Source: Streptomyces flaveolus
GTDB taxonomy: Bacteria > Actinomycetota > Actinomycetes > Streptomycetales > Streptomycetaceae
Reading direction: 5' to 3'
Assembly (NCBI RefSeq): GCF_000716535.1
Contig: NZ_JNWV01000029.1
Coordinates: 120,710 to 184,709 of the forward strand
Length of the DNA stretch: 64,000 nt
This document shows, piece after piece, positions 1-8,007 of this stretch. Below the pieces are notes generated by a model, which worked only from the letters and a program-made list of their open reading frames with translations, ran no database searches and was not told the origin of the DNA. Every line of letters starts with the position of its first letter. Positions within the stretch are counted from its first letter, which is position 1. The position numbers were made by a program, and so were the translations under genes.

Positions 1-1
1 G

Positions 2-589
2 TCGGTACCGCCGAAGCTGCGAGAGATCATCACCATCCGCTACTCCACCCAGGTCGTGGACCGCACCAGCAGCGACATGGTGCTGGGCAAGGGCAAGGCC
101 GCCCAGGGCGCGGACGCCTCCGTGCTGTCCGAGGACCACAAGGGCGTCGGCGTGCTGGTCACCGGCCCCGCCTCGTACGTGACCGTGCGCGCGGACTACC
201 TCGACGGGCCCGCGTTCGCCGCGCTGTGCCGCAAGGGCCGCGCCCTGCGCGAGGCCGCCGGACAGCTCACCGGCGACGCGGCCGGCGACGTCACCGCCGC
301 CGCCGACGCCGCCGGACTGACCGTGCCCGCCATCGTCTCCGACGTGCTGGAGGTCATGCGGCACTCCCCGCGCATGTTCACCACCGACCTGCTCGCCGGT
401 CTCGTCAACCTGGACGAAGACGTCTACGGCGACTTCAACGCCGAACGCCTCGCCTCCGAACTCGAAGCGGCCGGCGTCAAGCGCACCAGCAAGCAGGTCA
501 AGATCAGCGGCGCCAACGGGGCCGGCTACCAGCGGCGCGACATCGAAGCCGCCGTGCCCGCCGAGATCCTGCTCAGCACCGGCAGGTAA
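2..589 (+). CDS. FtsK/SpoIIIE (TraB)-like DNA translocase, C-terminal part
   Basis: The reading frame is open from the first base of the window, so only about 195 C-terminal residues are seen. The segment begins in the last part of a RecA-like motor domain, with the family-like stretch SDMVLGKGKAAQGADAS followed by the pattern in which closely spaced arginines precede a LREAAGQLTGDAAG segment. It ends in a small winged-helix-like domain (LASELEAAGVKRTSKQVK, then GYQRRDI), as in AICE transfer proteins. TraB-type motors pump double-stranded plasmid DNA between mycelial cells. The Walker motifs lie upstream of the window, so assignment rests on the C-terminal pattern and on its AICE neighbours. 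It could also be called a generic cell-division FtsK-like protein. Confidence 0.7.
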   Translation, partial: SVPPKLREIITIRYSTQVVDRTSSDMVLGKGKAAQGADASVLSEDHKGVGVLVTGPASYVTVRADYLDGPAFAALCRKGRALREAAGQLTGDAAGDVTAAADAAGLTVPAIVSDVLEVMRHSPRMFTTDLLAGLVNLDEDVYGDFNAERLASELEAAGVKRTSKQVKISGANGAGYQRRDIEAAVPAEILLSTGR

Positions 590-600
590 AGCCCCCCGGC

Positions 601-745
601 CCTACCTCACCCCCTCCCCGCACCCCCTCTACTCCACGACGCGGCACCTGCCGTGAGCGCTACCGAGTAGAGGGGGCTCTTTACCCCGGTAGAGGGGGAG
701 GTAAGGGCCCCTGACCTGCAAGGTAAGGCCGGTAAAGGGGGCCGC
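601..745. repeat. Cluster of GTA(G/A)AGGGGG repeats, candidate transfer (clt) locus
   Basis: This gap after the translocase gene is packed with short G-rich repeats. GTAGAGGGGG occurs at 667-676 and 689-698, and GTAAAGGGGG at 732-741. Related GGTAAGG units lie at 700 and 722, and inverted forms at 601-618 and 677-687. A perfect 12-bp inverted repeat joins 623-634 with 665-676. Streptomyces TraB motors recognise short repeats placed next to their own gene, so a clt/TraB-recognition role is a reasonable inference. No experimental motif is matched. Confidence 0.5.
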
Positions 746-826
746 GGCGCCCCCTGCCCGCACCCCTCCACAGCCCCTCTCAGCGGCCCAGCCGCACCCC
801 CGCCGAGCACCGGAAGGGACCCCCGC

Positions 827-1303
827 ATGCACCCCGAGACCACCCCCGGCACCACCCAGCCGCACACCGTGATGAGCGACGCCCAGGCCGCCGCCGAAGC
901 CCGCCGCATCCTCGCCGACGCCTACGGGCCCACCGCCTACCGCGACGACACCCCCGCACCCGCCTACGGCCACACCCCGCCCGTCACCCAGCCCGGCCGG
1001 CCGCCGATGAGCCAGGGCGCCACGGACGCCAGCGTCATGATGCTCGCCGGCGGCGCCTCTACCGCCATGGTCGGCGGCACGGCGGCCGTGCTGATGTACG
1101 TCTCCCAGTTCGCCGACCCGGTCGTGTGCGGACTCGTCTTCAGCGCCCCCACCGCCCTCGTCCTCGCCCTCGCCCGGCTGGTCAAGCGCGCCAAGCCCAC
1201 CCCGGACGTCCACCACCACTACACCGGTCCCGTCTACCAGGACCAGCGCAACGTCCACAGCACCACGCGCGGTGTGTGGGCCAAGACCACCAACCAGCAG
1301 TGA
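827..1303 (+). CDS. Small AICE membrane protein (Spd-like)
   Basis: A 158-residue protein with a Pro-rich hydrophilic N-terminus (about residues 1-65). Two hydrophobic segments follow at about 68-90 and 95-125, then a His-rich hydrophilic tail (DVHHHYTGPVYQDQ). A GGAAGGGA ribosome binding site lies 7 bases before the ATG. I do not recognise a defined family. Small membrane proteins next to traB in Streptomyces plasmids and AICEs (spd genes) help spread DNA within the recipient mycelium, and its size, topology and position fit that. The role is inferred from context only. Confidence 0.6.
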   Translation: MHPETTPGTTQPHTVMSDAQAAAEARRILADAYGPTAYRDDTPAPAYGHTPPVTQPGRPPMSQGATDASVMMLAGGASTAMVGGTAAVLMYVSQFADPVVCGLVFSAPTALVLALARLVKRAKPTPDVHHHYTGPVYQDQRNVHSTTRGVWAKTTNQQ

Positions 1304-1308
1304 CAGCA

Positions 1309-1346
1309 AGGGCGGCCCCCCTCTCGCCAAAGACCGAGGCCGCCCT
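1309..1346 (+). terminator. Hairpin after the small membrane protein gene
   Basis: AGGGCGGCC (1309-1317) pairs perfectly with GGCCGCCCT (1338-1346) across a 20-nt loop. It sits between the stop codon at 1303 and the prim-pol start at 1385, so it may separate transfer from replication transcription. There is no T-tract, which is usual in Streptomyces. Confidence 0.45.
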
Positions 1347-1384
1347 GCTCCATCCATCCAACTGAACAGTGGAGGACTCCCAGC

Positions 1385-2275
1385 ATGACCCAACTGACCG
1401 ACGTTCGGCGAGTGTCCGGCAATTGGTCGCGCCCCACGCATGATCTTTTGCGCGCCGCCCTGGACCTCACGGCGGCCGGCGTGCCGGTGTTGCCCCTTCG
1501 CAAGGGGAAGGTGCCGTTCGGGAACTGCCGTGCGTGCGCCAAGAACGTCTGTGGCGGACGGCCGAACATGAAGACTTCCGGTCCCTGCCAGTGCCCGGCG
1601 CCCTGCCACGCGTGGGCCGCTGCCACGACCGACCCGCAGGTGATCACCTCGCCCGCGTGGGTGCCGGCATGGCGTGAGGCCGTCTGCATCGGCTACCACC
1701 CCGGCGGCGCCGGGCTGACCGTGGTGGACCTCGATAACGCGGACGCCATCGCATGGGCACGTACAGCCCTGCCCGCCACGCAGACCGTGGCGACGACGCG
1801 CGGTGAGCACTGGATCTACCGGGGCGCCATGACCTCCCGCAACGCGGTTCGCCCCGGTGTCGACATCAAGTCGTCCATGGCCTACGCCCGCTACCTCGGC
1901 CCCGGCACCGGCAGTATGGCTGACCTGCCGGACGCTGTACGCGCCCTGGCCGTCAAGGCGCCCTCCCCGGTCCGGCCGGCGCTGCACGCCGCCCCCGTGC
2001 CCGCACGCACCGGCGGCGGGGAGTGCCCGCACCGTACGCCCGTCTTCCTGGAACGCGGCATCGTCATGGCCGTGGAACGCATCACCGAGGCGCGCAGCGC
2101 GGTCCACGCGACCGTGTACCGGACGTTCCTCGCCGTGCTGTCCACGCACGGCCGGTGCGGCTGCCTCACCGACGCGCACGTCGCGCGGCTGTTCGCTGCC
2201 GCGCAGAGCAAGGGCGAGTCCCCGCGGCACTGCTCGGACGCGTGGGCCAATGCCCGCACGACGTTGGGACTGTGA
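1385..2275 (+). CDS. Bifunctional DNA primase/polymerase (prim-pol) domain protein
   Basis: 296 residues. The N-terminal part matches the prim-pol fold used by one class of AICE replication initiators: an opening helix with AAGVPVLPLRKGK, an inserted Cys-rich loop (CRACAKNVC, then CQCPAPC) that could bind zinc, a catalytic acidic motif VVDLDN near residues 117-122, and the GEHWIYR histidine motif near residues 141-147. Prim-pol proteins synthesise primers and extend DNA at the element's origin. A GGAGG lies 9 bases before the ATG. The stop codon overlaps the next start (GTGA), so the pair is translationally coupled to the ATPase and probably acts with it as a primase-helicase. Confidence 0.8.
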   Translation: MTQLTDVRRVSGNWSRPTHDLLRAALDLTAAGVPVLPLRKGKVPFGNCRACAKNVCGGRPNMKTSGPCQCPAPCHAWAAATTDPQVITSPAWVPAWREAVCIGYHPGGAGLTVVDLDNADAIAWARTALPATQTVATTRGEHWIYRGAMTSRNAVRPGVDIKSSMAYARYLGPGTGSMADLPDAVRALAVKAPSPVRPALHAAPVPARTGGGECPHRTPVFLERGIVMAVERITEARSAVHATVYRTFLAVLSTHGRCGCLTDAHVARLFAAAQSKGESPRHCSDAWANARTTLGL

Positions 2276-3756
2276 CCGTGGCCGATGACGACAAAAACCC
2301 GGCCCGCGAGATCATCACCAACTACGCGCAGGCGCACTTCCGGTACTTCCGCACCGCCGACGGAACCGTGTACGCGCAGCGCAACGGCCACCCCGTGGCC
2401 CGCCCGATCCGCTCCCAGGGCACCACCGGAAGCCACCGCCAGGAACTCATGGTCGACCTCTTCCGCGACGGAGTCGGCGTGTTCAACGGCACGGCGCTGA
2501 AGGAGGCGTTGGACCTGATCGAGGCCCTCGCGCTGACCGAGGACGTACAGCCCGTCCACATTCGCGTCGCCCCCGGACTCGACGGGGCGACGTGGCTGGA
2601 CCTGGGCCGCGCCGACGGGCAGTCGGTCCGTATCCACCCCACCGGCTGGGACATCGCCGTACCCGACCCGCGCGAAGTGTGCTGGCGGCGCACCCAACTC
2701 ACGGGGGAGCTGCCCCTGCCCGCCAAGGACACCGGCGGCATAGGTATCGACCTTCTGCTTCGGCTGTGCAACTTCGCCAACGCGGAAACCGAATGCCTGG
2801 CCATCGCCTGGCTCATCGGCTGCCTCGGGCCGTCCGTACCCGTCCCCGCCCCTTTTCTCACCGGCCCGCAGGGGGCGGGCAAGTCCACCGGCGGGCGAAT
2901 GCTCGTCCGGGTTATCGAAGGCATGAGCGGGGACCTGCGCCGAGCCCCGAAGGACGAAGAGAACCTGATCGCGGCAGTAGCCGCCGGATGGGTCACCGCC
3001 CTGGACAACCTCTCCCACATGACGCCGGACCTGTCCGATGCGATGTGCTGCATCGTCACCGGCGCCGAGAACGTCAAGCGCGCCCTGTTCACCGACGGGG
3101 ACGTCTTCCGCGCCCGCTACCGCCGCCCACTCCTCCTGACCGGCATCGACGTCGGCGTCATCCGGCCCGACCTCGCCGAACGGCTCCTGCCTCTACGGCT
3201 GGAGCGGCCCAAGGTCCGGCGCACGGAAGCGGAACTGTGGGCCGAATACGCTGAGGCCCTACCGGTCATCCTCGGTTCTCTGCTCGACCTCACAGTCAAG
3301 GTCCGCGCAGCACAGGCGGACATCCCCACCGACCTGCGGATGGCCGACTTCGCGCACCTGTGCGCGCAGCTCGACGCGGCGACCGGCCTCGGAGCGCTGG
3401 GCGCCTACCGGGCCAGCCTGGACGACCTCAACGACGATGTCATTGAGGGGGACTTGCTGGCGCAGACCGTCCTCAAGCACGCCGCCGGCATCGAGCCGGG
3501 CACCGAGCAGCGGATGACGTCCGCTGAGTGGCTGCATTGCCTCACGGGCCTCTACACGGGTGAGGACTTCCGCCCCCTGCCCAAAGGGTGGCCGACCACA
3601 GGCAAGGTGCTCTCAGACCGCCTCAAACGCCTTCAGCCCACCCTCGCTGCCCGGGGCGTCCTCATCGACTGGGGCCGCACCAAAACGTCCCGCTACATCG
3701 AGATCGTGCGGCCGTCCGCCCCACCGTCCCCGCACGAGCAAGCAGCGGCCTTCTGA
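2272..3756 (+). CDS. P-loop ATPase / putative replicative helicase of the AICE
   Basis: 494 residues starting at the GTG that overlaps the prim-pol stop codon; a second in-frame GTG lies 6 bases on. A clear Walker A motif, FLTGPQGAGKST, sits near residue 200, followed by a Walker B-like segment (WVTALDNLSHM) and an arginine-rich sensor region (RARYRRPLLLTGID). The remainder is alpha-helical with no further recognised domain. This layout resembles ATP-binding proteins paired with prim-pol in mobile elements, where the ATPase likely unwinds the origin. It lacks a recognisable D5 or DnaB signature, so helicase activity is inferred from context. Confidence 0.7.
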   Translation: MTVADDDKNPAREIITNYAQAHFRYFRTADGTVYAQRNGHPVARPIRSQGTTGSHRQELMVDLFRDGVGVFNGTALKEALDLIEALALTEDVQPVHIRVAPGLDGATWLDLGRADGQSVRIHPTGWDIAVPDPREVCWRRTQLTGELPLPAKDTGGIGIDLLLRLCNFANAETECLAIAWLIGCLGPSVPVPAPFLTGPQGAGKSTGGRMLVRVIEGMSGDLRRAPKDEENLIAAVAAGWVTALDNLSHMTPDLSDAMCCIVTGAENVKRALFTDGDVFRARYRRPLLLTGIDVGVIRPDLAERLLPLRLERPKVRRTEAELWAEYAEALPVILGSLLDLTVKVRAAQADIPTDLRMADFAHLCAQLDAATGLGALGAYRASLDDLNDDVIEGDLLAQTVLKHAAGIEPGTEQRMTSAEWLHCLTGLYTGEDFRPLPKGWPTTGKVLSDRLKRLQPTLAARGVLIDWGRTKTSRYIEIVRPSAPPSPHEQAAAF

Positions 3757-3778
3757 CCGGGCACCACGGCCCCGCACA

Positions 3779-3816
3779 AGCAAGAGGAGCACCCGGCGGC
3801 GCGTGCTCCTCTTGCT
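3779..3816 (+). terminator. Strong terminator after the replication genes
   Basis: AGCAAGAGGAGCAC (3779-3792) pairs with GTGCTCCTCTTGCT (3803-3816) as a perfect 14-bp stem with a 10-nt loop. It begins 22 bases after the ATPase stop codon. It separates the replication operon from the repeat array and the xis-int genes. Confidence 0.75.
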
Positions 3817-3932
3817 GTTCGGCGGCGGCGCCGCCCTGTGATGGTCGCGCCGCGAAGCGGCCCGTTCTTCACTCCCTGAGACGCGCACCACAACAGACAC
3901 CACCCCCCTCTTTGTCCGAAGTAGAAAGACGC

Positions 3933-4141
3933 TGCGTCACCTGCGTCACCCACACCCCGCAAACGGCCGGTGACCTGCTGAAGAAGCGATGACGCAGACG
4001 GCCGATCTCTGCGTCACCCCGCGTCACCTGCGTCACCCGGTGACGAAGGTCTGCGTCACCGGTGACGCACCCCTCAAACCCTGCGTCACCTCCAAACCGC
4101 AGGTCAGACGCGCGAATGACGCAGATGACGCGGGTGACGCA
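3933..4141. repeat. Array of TGCGTCACC 9-mers, candidate replication origin or operator array
   Basis: TGCGTCACC occurs at 3933-3941 and 3942-3950 (abutting), 4010-4018, 4029-4037, 4052-4060 and 4082-4090, with CGCGTCACC at 4020-4028. The opposite orientation (TGACGCA or GGTGACGCA) lies at 3990-3996, 4061-4069, 4117-4123 and 4133-4141, with variants at 4039-4045 and 4126-4132. Units 4052-4060 and 4061-4069 form a perfect 18-bp palindrome. The array fills most of the 437-bp gap between the replication genes and the excisionase. Iterons for replication initiation, or an operator array controlling xis-int, are the two likely roles. Confidence 0.6.
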
Positions 4142-4193
4142 GAAATACGAACCTCGGACACACGCGGCCCTGCCCTCCCCGCTTGGAGCCCCT

Positions 4194-4433
4194 ATGGCAA
4201 AGCCGACAGACCCTGACCCCCGCGCCACCCTCCGAGGCGGCCTCCCGGACCGGTACCTCACCCCCGACGACATCGCCGAGATGTTCGGCGTGCCCCTGGA
4301 GACCGTCTACCAGTGGCGCAGGAAGCGCACCGGACCGCCCGGCTTCCGCATCGGCAAGCACCTCCGCTACGACCCCGCTGACGTACGCGCCTACGTCACC
4401 AACCGCAAGGGCGTTGACCGCGACGCCGCCTAG
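4194..4433 (+). CDS. xis: Excisionase-like helix-turn-helix protein
   Basis: 79 residues, starting at the ATG preceded by GGAG with a 5-base spacer; longer in-frame starts would lie inside the repeat array. A MerR/excisionase-type winged helix occupies nearly the whole protein: YLTPDDIAEMFGVPLETVYQW is the HTH, GPPGFRIGKHLRYDPADVRAY the wing and following helix. Such proteins bend attachment-site DNA and steer the neighbouring integrase toward excision. It lies 75 bases upstream of the integrase start, the usual xis-int arrangement in AICEs. Confidence 0.82.
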   Translation: MAKPTDPDPRATLRGGLPDRYLTPDDIAEMFGVPLETVYQWRRKRTGPPGFRIGKHLRYDPADVRAYVTNRKGVDRDAA

Positions 4434-4451
4434 CCAACCCATCCCAGGAAG

Positions 4452-4482
4452 CAGGGAGAGCCCCAGCGGGTGGCTCTCCCTG
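4452..4482 (+). terminator. Hairpin between xis and int
   Basis: CAGGGAGAGCC (4452-4462) pairs with GGCTCTCCCTG (4472-4482), 11 bp with a 9-nt loop. It lies just upstream of the integrase ribosome binding site (4492-4498). It may act as a terminator or attenuator, making integrase expression depend on read-through or on a separate promoter. Confidence 0.5.
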
Positions 4483-4508
4483 TGGCATGTCGAGAGGACC
4501 GCCTACCT

Positions 4509-5774
4509 GTGGCAGGCCATATCCAAGACCGTTGGTACAAGACAGAGACGGCATCCAACGGCAAGACGATCAGGGTAAAGACCGACCGATACGGGACCGG
4601 GTTACGGTATCGGGCCCGGTACGTCGCCCCAGATGGGAGCGAACGCAGCAAATCATTCCCTGACAAGCAGAAGCGACTCGCCGAGTCGTGGCTGACACAG
4701 ATCGCGGCCGACATGAACCGCGGCCAGTACGTCGACCCGTCGGCCGGCAAGGTGACGTTCAAGGAGTTCGCCACTCAGTGGCTGGCATCCCAGACCACGG
4801 ACCCTTCCACGATCGTGAACATGGAGTTGCGGTTCCGGCTGCACGCCTTTCCCTATTTCGGCTCTCGCTCCCTGAGTGCGTTCCAACCCGCTCACATCCG
4901 CACGTGGGCACGGGCCCTCGCAGACTCCGGCATGGCAGCGTCGTATCAACGGACCGTCTTCGCAAATGTCTCCGCTGTGTTCGGTGCTGCCGTGGACGAC
5001 GGCCTTCTGACTCGCAATCCCTGCCGCGCGGGTTCCGTACGGGCACCCAAGCTGGATCGGCGGAAGATCAAGCCGTGGACGCGTGACCGAGTGGTCGCAG
5101 TCCGGGACGGCCTTCCGAGCCAGTACGCGACGACCGTCGACGTCGGTGCAGGGTGCGGTCTACGGCAGGGCGAGATCTTCGGGCTTGCCATAGACGAAGT
5201 CGACTTCGTCGGGGGGGTCGTGCACGTCGTGCGACAGGTCAAGTTGGTTGGCCCGCACATGGTGTTCGCCCCGCCCAAGGGCGGCAAGCTACGAGACGTG
5301 CCGCTGCCCGACGTGGTCTCGGATGCGCTTGCCACTCACATCACCCGCCGGCCCCCCATCGACGTCACGTTGCCGTGGAAGACCCCGGACGGCCCGCCCG
5401 TCACAGCGAAATTGCTGTTCTACTCGCGGGAGCGTAAGGCGCTGAACAGGAACTACTTCAACATGTACCTGTGGAAGCCCGCCCTGATTGCTGCCGGCGT
5501 CATCCCGGAACGGGCGCCGGGGGAGCGGTTCAAACCGTCGCGTGAGCACGGCATGCACGCCTTGCGGCACTACTACGCGTCGGTGCTGTTGGACTCGGGG
5601 GAGAACATCAAGGCCCTGGCCGAGTACCTCGGTCACTCCGACCCGGGATTCACGCTCCGGACGTACACGCACCTCATGCCGAACAGCCAGGACCGTGCCC
5701 GCAGGGCCATCGACGCCGCGTTCGGCGTGCGGGATGCGGACACCGGCCCCGGCGGAGCCGGTGCGCAGACCTGA
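4509..5774 (+). CDS. int: Tyrosine site-specific integrase
   Basis: 421 residues from a GTG preceded by GAGAGGA; two earlier in-frame GTG codons have no better site. An arm-binding/SAM-like N-terminal domain (to about residue 170) is followed by a catalytic domain with the full set of family residues: Arg in GCGLRQGEIFGL, Lys in PPKGGKLRDVPL, HxxR in HALRHYYAS, the second His in YLGHSDPGF and the tyrosine in RTYTHL. It should catalyse integration and, with Xis, excision of the element. Codon 32 (4602-4604) is TTA, the leucine codon read by the developmentally regulated bldA tRNA, so production may be tied to late growth. It is convergent with glnA. Confidence 0.92.
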   Translation: MAGHIQDRWYKTETASNGKTIRVKTDRYGTGLRYRARYVAPDGSERSKSFPDKQKRLAESWLTQIAADMNRGQYVDPSAGKVTFKEFATQWLASQTTDPSTIVNMELRFRLHAFPYFGSRSLSAFQPAHIRTWARALADSGMAASYQRTVFANVSAVFGAAVDDGLLTRNPCRAGSVRAPKLDRRKIKPWTRDRVVAVRDGLPSQYATTVDVGAGCGLRQGEIFGLAIDEVDFVGGVVHVVRQVKLVGPHMVFAPPKGGKLRDVPLPDVVSDALATHITRRPPIDVTLPWKTPDGPPVTAKLLFYSRERKALNRNYFNMYLWKPALIAAGVIPERAPGERFKPSREHGMHALRHYYASVLLDSGENIKALAEYLGHSDPGFTLRTYTHLMPNSQDRARRAIDAAFGVRDADTGPGGAGAQT

Positions 5775-5825
5775 GCGGCGGGGCCAGAGCGCTCGACGGC
5801 CGTTCGCGGCGCAGGGCCCGAAACA

Positions 5826-5872
5826 GGCCGTCGGCCGTGCCTTCCCGAGGAGGAAGAGCACGGCCGACGGCC
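5826..5872. terminator. Bidirectional terminator between int and glnA
   Basis: GGCCGTCGGCCGTGC (5826-5840) pairs with GCACGGCCGACGGCC (5858-5872), a perfect 15-bp stem. A smaller CTTCC/GGAAG helix closes the loop. It lies between two convergent genes and would stop transcription from both sides. It is also the region in which the element's right attachment site should fall. Confidence 0.8.
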
Positions 5873-5919
5873 CACAGGCGGCCCAGGCGAGCGGTTACCC
5901 GCTCTGACCTGGGGCGATA

Positions 5920-7329
5920 TCACACGTCGAAGTACAGCTCGAACTCGTGCGGGTGCGGACGCAGCTGGAGCGGAGCGATCTCGTTGGTGCGCTTGAAGTC
6001 GATCCACGTCTCGATCAGGTCGGACGTGAACACGTCGCCCTGGAGGAGGAACTCGTGGTCGGCCTCGAGGGCGTCGAGGACGGCGTTCAGCGAGGTCGGG
6101 ACCTGGGCGACGTTCGCGTGCTCCTCGGGAGCCAGCTCGTACAGGTCCTTGTCGATCGGCTCGGCCGGCTCGATCTTGTTCTTGATGCCGTCCAGGCCCG
6201 CGAGGAGCAGGGCCGAGAAGGCCAGGTACGGGTTGCCGGAGGAGTCGGGCGCGCGGAACTCGACGCGCTTGGCCTTCGGGTTGGAGCCCGTGATCGGGAT
6301 GCGCATCGCGGCGGAGCGGTTGCGCTGCGAGTACACCAGGTTGATCGGCGCCTCGAAGCCCGGCACCAGACGGTGGTACGAGTTCACCGTCGGGTTGGTG
6401 AAGGCCAGCAGCGACGGGGCGTGCCTGAGGATGCCGCCGATGTAGTAGCGGGCGGTGTCCGACAGGCCCGCGTAACCGGCCTCGTCGTAGAACAGCGGGT
6501 CGCCGTTGCTCCACAGCGACTGGTGCACGTGCATGCCCGAGCCGTTGTCACCGAAGATCGGCTTCGGCATGAAGGTCGCGGTCTTGCCGTTGCGCCAGGC
6601 GACGTTCTTCACGATGTACTTGAAGAGCTGCAGGTCGTCGGCGGCGGCGAGCAGGGTGTTGAACTTGTAGTTGATCTCCGCCTGGCCGGCGGTGCCCACC
6701 TCGTGGTGCTGGCGCTCGACCTTCAGGCCGGACCGCTCCAGCTCCAGGGAGATCTCGGCGCGCAGGTCGGCGAAGTGGTCGACCGGGGCCACCGGGAAGT
6801 AGCCGCCCTTGTAGCGGACCTTGTACCCACGGTTGTTCTCCAGGGCGCCGGTGTTCCAGGCACCCGCCTCGGAGTCGATGTGGTAGAAGGACTCGTTCGC
6901 GGAGGTGGCGAAACGGACGCTGTCGAAGACGTAGAACTCGGCCTCGGGCCCGAAGTACGCGGTGTCCGCGATACCGGTCGACGCCAGGTACGCCTCCGCC
7001 TTCTTCGCCACGTTGCGCGGGTCACGGGAGTACTGCTCGCCCGTGATCGGGTCGTGGATGAAGAAGTTGATGTTGAGGGTCTTGTCGCGGCGGAACGGGT
7101 CCACACGGGCGGTGGACAGGTCGGCACGCAGAGCCATGTCGGACTCGTGGATGGCCTGGAAACCACGGATCGACGATCCGTCGAAGGCCAGCTCCTCGTC
7201 CGGGTCGAACGCCTCAACGGGCACCGTGAAGTGCTGCATGACGCCCGGCAGGTCGCAGAAGCGGACGTCGACGAACTTGACGTCCTCGTCCGCGATGAAC
7301 TTCTTGGCCTCGTCGGCGTTCTGGAACAT
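5920..7329 (-). CDS. glnA: Glutamine synthetase type I
   Basis: 469 residues, the normal length of GSI. It condenses ammonium with glutamate using ATP and is the main nitrogen-assimilation enzyme in the cytoplasm. The start is the ATG preceded by AGGAGGAG; the N-terminus reads [19 protein letters not shown]. The beta-grasp domain is followed by the catalytic barrel with [25 protein letters not shown], the ATP-binding [10 protein letters not shown] region and [18 protein letters not shown]. The tyrosine in [11 protein letters not shown] is the usual adenylylation site, indicating control by GlnE. Transcriptional control by GlnR is indicated by the upstream boxes. Confidence 0.97.
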   Translation of the reverse strand: MFQNADEAKKFIADEDVKFVDVRFCDLPGVMQHFTVPVEAFDPDEELAFDGSSIRGFQAIHESDMALRADLSTARVDPFRRDKTLNINFFIHDPITGEQYSRDPRNVAKKAEAYLASTGIADTAYFGPEAEFYVFDSVRFATSANESFYHIDSEAGAWNTGALENNRGYKVRYKGGYFPVAPVDHFADLRAEISLELERSGLKVERQHHEVGTAGQAEINYKFNTLLAAADDLQLFKYIVKNVAWRNGKTATFMPKPIFGDNGSGMHVHQSLWSNGDPLFYDEAGYAGLSDTARYYIGGILRHAPSLLAFTNPTVNSYHRLVPGFEAPINLVYSQRNRSAAMRIPITGSNPKAKRVEFRAPDSSGNPYLAFSALLLAGLDGIKNKIEPAEPIDKDLYELAPEEHANVAQVPTSLNAVLDALEADHEFLLQGDVFTSDLIETWIDFKRTNEIAPLQLRPHPHEFELYFDV

Positions 7330-7426
7330 CCAGCTCCTCCTACTCCCGACCGTCGACGCCGGGGTGGTAGATCGTTCGTGCGGCCAGTGCGGTGGCACAC
7401 GCTGGTCTCGACCCTAGGGACGGGTG

Positions 7427-7464
7427 ATTTCTCGGGCGTGACCCATTTGTTTCGCAGAAGTTAA
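7427..7464 (-). promoter_or_regulatory. GlnR operator upstream of glnA
   Basis: Read on the minus strand this stretch is TTAAC-n6-GAAAC-n6-GTCAC-n6-GAAAT. It is two tandem copies of the GlnR box pattern (gTnAC-n6-GaAAc), each half-site separated by exactly six bases. It lies about 100 bp upstream of the glnA start. GlnR is the established nitrogen regulator of glnA in Streptomyces. Confidence 0.85.
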
Positions 7465-7539
7465 CCGGCCACGTGTCCACCGTAGCCCCGACACACCCCT
7501 GTGCGTAGTGCCCGAAACCGGGCACAGTACCGTGGAGGC

Positions 7540-8007
7540 GTGGACAACAGGCAGGCAATCGGATCGTGGCTCTCCGGGCCGCGCGCGGCCATGGAAGAGG
7601 CGGGCGCCGACTTCGGTTACCGGGGCGAACAGCTCGGGCTCCCGGAGCACGGGCCGAACTCGATCGCACGGCCCGGACGGCGCCTCGGCGCAATCGCCGT
7701 GGACTGGGCGCTGTGCGTCCTGATCGCATACGGCCTGATCACGGACGGCTACAGCCCCGCTACGAGCAACTGGGCGCTCGGCGTCTTCTTCGTCCTGAGC
7801 GCCCTGACCGTCGGCACGGTCGGCTTCACGCCCGGAAAGCGCCTCTTCGGCATCCGGGTCGTCGCCCTCCGGACCGGCACGGTCAACCCGGGGCGCGCCC
7901 TGCTGCGCACCGTCCTGCTCTGCCTCGCGATCCCCGCCCTGATCTGGGACCGCGACGGCCGCGGCCTGCACGACCGGCTCGCGAAGACGGTCGAGGTCCG
8001 CATCTGA
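7540..8007 (+). CDS. RDD family membrane protein
   Basis: 155 residues beginning at a GTG close behind GGAG. A hydrophilic N-terminus is followed by the RDD signature: ARPGRRLGAIAVDWAL with the conserved Arg and Asp, a first membrane helix, a second hydrophobic segment (LGVFFVLSALTVGTVGF), the GFTPGKRLFGIRVV motif, and the C-terminal DRDGRGLHDRLAKTVEV. RDD proteins are small integral membrane proteins of mostly unknown function. It is divergent from glnA, as in other streptomycetes, and the GlnR region lies between them. Confidence 0.85.
   Translation: MDNRQAIGSWLSGPRAAMEEAGADFGYRGEQLGLPEHGPNSIARPGRRLGAIAVDWALCVLIAYGLITDGYSPATSNWALGVFFVLSALTVGTVGFTPGKRLFGIRVVALRTGTVNPGRALLRTVLLCLAIPALIWDRDGRGLHDRLAKTVEVRI

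Larger units (their letters stand above)
1..5774. mobile_element. Right-hand part of an integrated AICE (prim-pol type)
   Basis: Six consecutive plus-strand genes form a typical actinomycete integrative and conjugative element module: FtsK/TraB-like translocase (C-terminus only), small Spd-like membrane protein, prim-pol, P-loop ATPase, excisionase and tyrosine integrase. In known AICEs these supply conjugative transfer of double-stranded DNA, autonomous replication after excision, and site-specific integration. The left end lies outside the window, so the left attachment site cannot be seen. The right boundary must lie after the integrase stop and before or at the 3' end of glnA. No tRNA gene, the usual AICE target, is visible there. 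Everything to the right is core chromosome until 8 kb. Confidence 0.82.

Noticed and set aside
5947..7464. A 500-codon open frame antisense to glnA
   Set aside because: It mirrors the codon bias of glnA, has no family motif and lies opposite a perfectly conserved gene.
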